Program-made: the position numbers and the translations under genes | The notes under the pieces: model-generated | The model's database searches: none | The model's input: the letters and a program-made list of their open reading frames with translations, nothing else | Told to the model about the DNA's origin: nothing | Part shown: positions 41,440 through 43,188 of the stretch, piece by piece | Position numbering within the stretch: the stretch's first letter is position 1 | Layout: every line of letters begins with the position of its first letter | NCBI GenBank assembly: GCA_945871445.1 | Contig: CAMBWI010000016.1 | Coordinates: 1 to 43,188, forward strand | Reading direction: 5' to 3' | Length of the DNA: 43,188 bases | From: Singulisphaera sp. GP187 | GTDB lineage: Bacteria > Planctomycetota > Phycisphaerae > Phycisphaerales > SM1A02

Positions 41440-43188
41440 TCATTCTTTCGTGAATTGGAGGTCGTCTAAGATGAATCGGCCTGTCGCAGATCCTGCAGTC
41501 CCACCAACTTCAATCCGAATTGCGACGATCTGCGCAAGATTGATTCCAGATCCGCCACTTTGAAAATCGCGCAAACGAAGCCGAATTGTGCGCAATTCAT
41601 TCTGCCATCCTGTGCCCGTTCCGTCGCCTGTGCGCTGATAGGGGCGGTTGACCGCCTCGCCTTGTGCCGAAGACGAAACGCGAACTTCGAACCCTGCCGC
41701 ATCGCGCAAGACAATGCTGAATGTTGCACCTCCGTTGAGTGTCACAGTATTGGGGTGACGCGTTCCTTGGCCAACACGAACTTCGATGAAATCCATTGCG
41801 CTCACATCACCCAATGAAACAGGAATCGCCCATTCCATATTCTGCGCAGAGTTCCAATCCCATGCAACCATTCGTTGTGTATCGCTCGCTGTCGTTCGAG
41901 TACTACCGTTATGAGGATTTCCCGTGCTCCAGGTGAATGTTCCATCGGTTTCACGCGCGAGTGCTTCAGAAATATTTGAGACAGTCGAAACGACTGCGCC
42001 TCCACAACTCGAGAGGGTTGTCGAAGTTTGAGTCTGAAAGGTATCAATCGACATCACACTTGCAGAAGGAGCAGGAACCAGTTCTTTGACAAGGGTTGTG
42101 GTTGTCGCAACTCCAGTTGGTCGAAGGGTGGAACTCGGTCGCCACATAAATTCTTTCATCGCAGTTTCGCCTTCGATGTGATATTTGATCCCAGTTAAGA
42201 TGAATGCCTTGGCAACCGCTTGTGCGCCAGCGTTCAAAATCGCAGTTCCAGTCGGCCCCACAAAGTCGTTCGTACCGCAACAATTGAAGTCATTGTGATC
42301 TGCGCCGTGCACATAGACCGTATTGCGAAATCCAACACTTCTCTCGGCAAGATCGAACGACCATGCGATGCTATTCGTCGGTGTTCCACTGACATCGCCG
42401 TCGGCGGCTCCCCAGAGAAGCATAAAATTCGCAGCATGAGGATTGGAAGAATTGACACCCAAGAAATCCGTGGGAGAGATTGGGCATAGAAACTTGATAT
42501 TGCTCAATACATATCCAGTTGGTATGTAAGTCCCATCGAAAATCCGGTCATATCCACGCACGATCCCTTCACCGCCACGACTGTGGCCAATCCAGGAGAT
42601 GCGCGATGGGTCAATCTTTCCATTGATTGCACCACTTGCAACCGTGGCTTGTTGCGCAATAATCGCATTGGTGTGTTGCAATGTCGTCGTCGAAGATGTC
42701 TCGATACCAGGCACCGTATTGTTCTGATGGCTGATGACGATGTATCCCCAACTCGCCAGATGAGCCCCGAGATAGTCATACCACGTGTATTGATGACCAT
42801 TGCCATGTGAAATCACAACCAGCGGACATGGAGCCATCGAAGCGACATTTGTTGGATACCACAGTCGTGCAAGAGTGAATCCCGCAGTCGCGCCGACAGC
42901 GGTGTAACTGCTCAGAGTGGTTACTGCGAGAGGTCCAGTTGCAGTTGGATCGCGCGAGATCCAAAGACCAGCACGATCGTCGCCGCCATCGATCAAATCA
43001 CCAAGCGAAAACCGACCATTTCGATCGATGTCGATGACAAGGTCATATCCACGACCGACTGAAAGCCCGCCATCGCCAGAGAGCGTCTGCCCTCCAGTTA
43101 CTGTAAATCGATTTGTTGAGATTCCCCCACTTGCAAAGGTGATCGGTTGCGCGGCACCCCGAACATCCGTGAGCAAATCATTCGCAGC
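41440..43188 (-). CDS. Secreted alpha/beta hydrolase (PETase/cutinase-like), partial at 5' end
   Basis: At least 582 aa; no stop occurs before the right window edge, so the N-terminus is missing. An N-terminal beta-rich part precedes an alpha/beta hydrolase with 'PCPLVVISHGNGHQYTWYDYLGAHLASWGYIVISHQ', the nucleophile elbow 'IGHSRGGEG' (Ser), 'GAADGDVSG' (Asp) and 'VHGADHNDF' (His). This is the arrangement of cutinase/PET-hydrolase and carboxylesterase families. The last ~170 residues ('SFSIVLRD...' to 'GRFILDDLQF') resemble a carbohydrate-binding beta-sandwich. It is likely an extracellular esterase/lipase or polymer hydrolase; substrate unknown. Confidence 0.8.
   Translation of the reverse strand, partial: AANDLLTDVRGAAQPITFASGGISTNRFTVTGGQTLSGDGGLSVGRGYDLVIDIDRNGRFSLGDLIDGGDDRAGLWISRDPTATGPLAVTTLSSYTAVGATAGFTLARLWYPTNVASMAPCPLVVISHGNGHQYTWYDYLGAHLASWGYIVISHQNNTVPGIETSSTTTLQHTNAIIAQQATVASGAINGKIDPSRISWIGHSRGGEGIVRGYDRIFDGTYIPTGYVLSNIKFLCPISPTDFLGVNSSNPHAANFMLLWGAADGDVSGTPTNSIAWSFDLAERSVGFRNTVYVHGADHNDFNCCGTNDFVGPTGTAILNAGAQAVAKAFILTGIKYHIEGETAMKEFMWRPSSTLRPTGVATTTTLVKELVPAPSASVMSIDTFQTQTSTTLSSCGGAVVSTVSNISEALARETDGTFTWSTGNPHNGSTRTTASDTQRMVAWDWNSAQNMEWAIPVSLGDVSAMDFIEVRVGQGTRHPNTVTLNGGATFSIVLRDAAGFEVRVSSSAQGEAVNRPYQRTGDGTGTGWQNELRTIRLRLRDFQSGGSGINLAQIVAIRIEVGGTAGSATGRFILDDLQFTKE

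Noticed and set aside
1-43188. tRNA, rRNA, IS element, prophage or integrase
   Set aside because: No cloverleaf, rRNA motif, transposase or integrase was seen in any intergenic gap or frame; most gaps are under 120 nt.

Overview
The window is about 43 kb of chromosome from a Gram-negative (diderm) bacterium of roughly 50% GC. The best guess is Planctomycetota, probably the Phycisphaerae. The main clue is a secreted Asp-box protein ending in a paired dockerin-like EF-hand tail with the 'LGAFLSSWG/LLLSHWG' spacing that I associate with Phycisphaerae; the divergent GyrA fits too. The lineage call is inference. LpxI, an O-antigen-ligase-like protein, a LolC/LolD pair, ExbD and a TonB-like protein all imply an outer membrane with lipid A. 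GTG and TTG starts are common and many genes lack a Shine-Dalgarno (SD) sequence.

Layout. 1-9 kb: a GT4/GT5-like glycosyltransferase, a trifunctional-size PutA without a DNA-binding domain, the secreted Asp-box/dockerin protein, three small leftward genes (anchored protein, DinB-like protein, lipoprotein) and an orphan astB. PutA and AstB both feed arginine/proline carbon and nitrogen toward glutamate. 9-12 kb: comM, then a divergent TauE-like/VTT membrane-protein pair. 12-19 kb (leftward): a nusA-infB-rbfA-(HhH-like)-yebC-lipoprotein cluster, without rimP, behind a structured leader that carries a promoter, a short ORF and an intrinsic terminator before nusA. 19-24 kb: dsbD, a DUF4286 gene and a leftward O-antigen-ligase/TPR gene. 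23.8-25.9 kb: LOG, lpxI and an S4-less TlyA-like methyltransferase. 26-31 kb: gyrA, STAS, exbD and tonB-like. 31-36.6 kb: a duplicated hairpin repeat, then surE and a GT2 (leftward) and nnrE, lolC-like and lolD (rightward). 36.6-43 kb: clpC behind a sigma-54-like promoter and followed by a clear terminator, a membrane/zinc-ribbon protein, and a leftward pair made of a secreted hypothetical and a partial secreted alpha/beta hydrolase that runs off the right edge.

Most of the window is housekeeping or envelope genes with no phage, IS, CRISPR, tRNA or rRNA. The most unusual signals are non-coding: (1) the nusA leader with nested hairpins and a terminator; (2) a 17-bp tandem duplication between LOG and lpxI that makes a chain of overlapping stop/start codons through two 6-codon mini-ORFs; (3) two tandem copies of a ~177-bp palindromic element between tonB-like and surE; (4) a near-perfect -24/-12 element upstream of clpC. 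No cluster here looks like a new defence or biosynthetic system.
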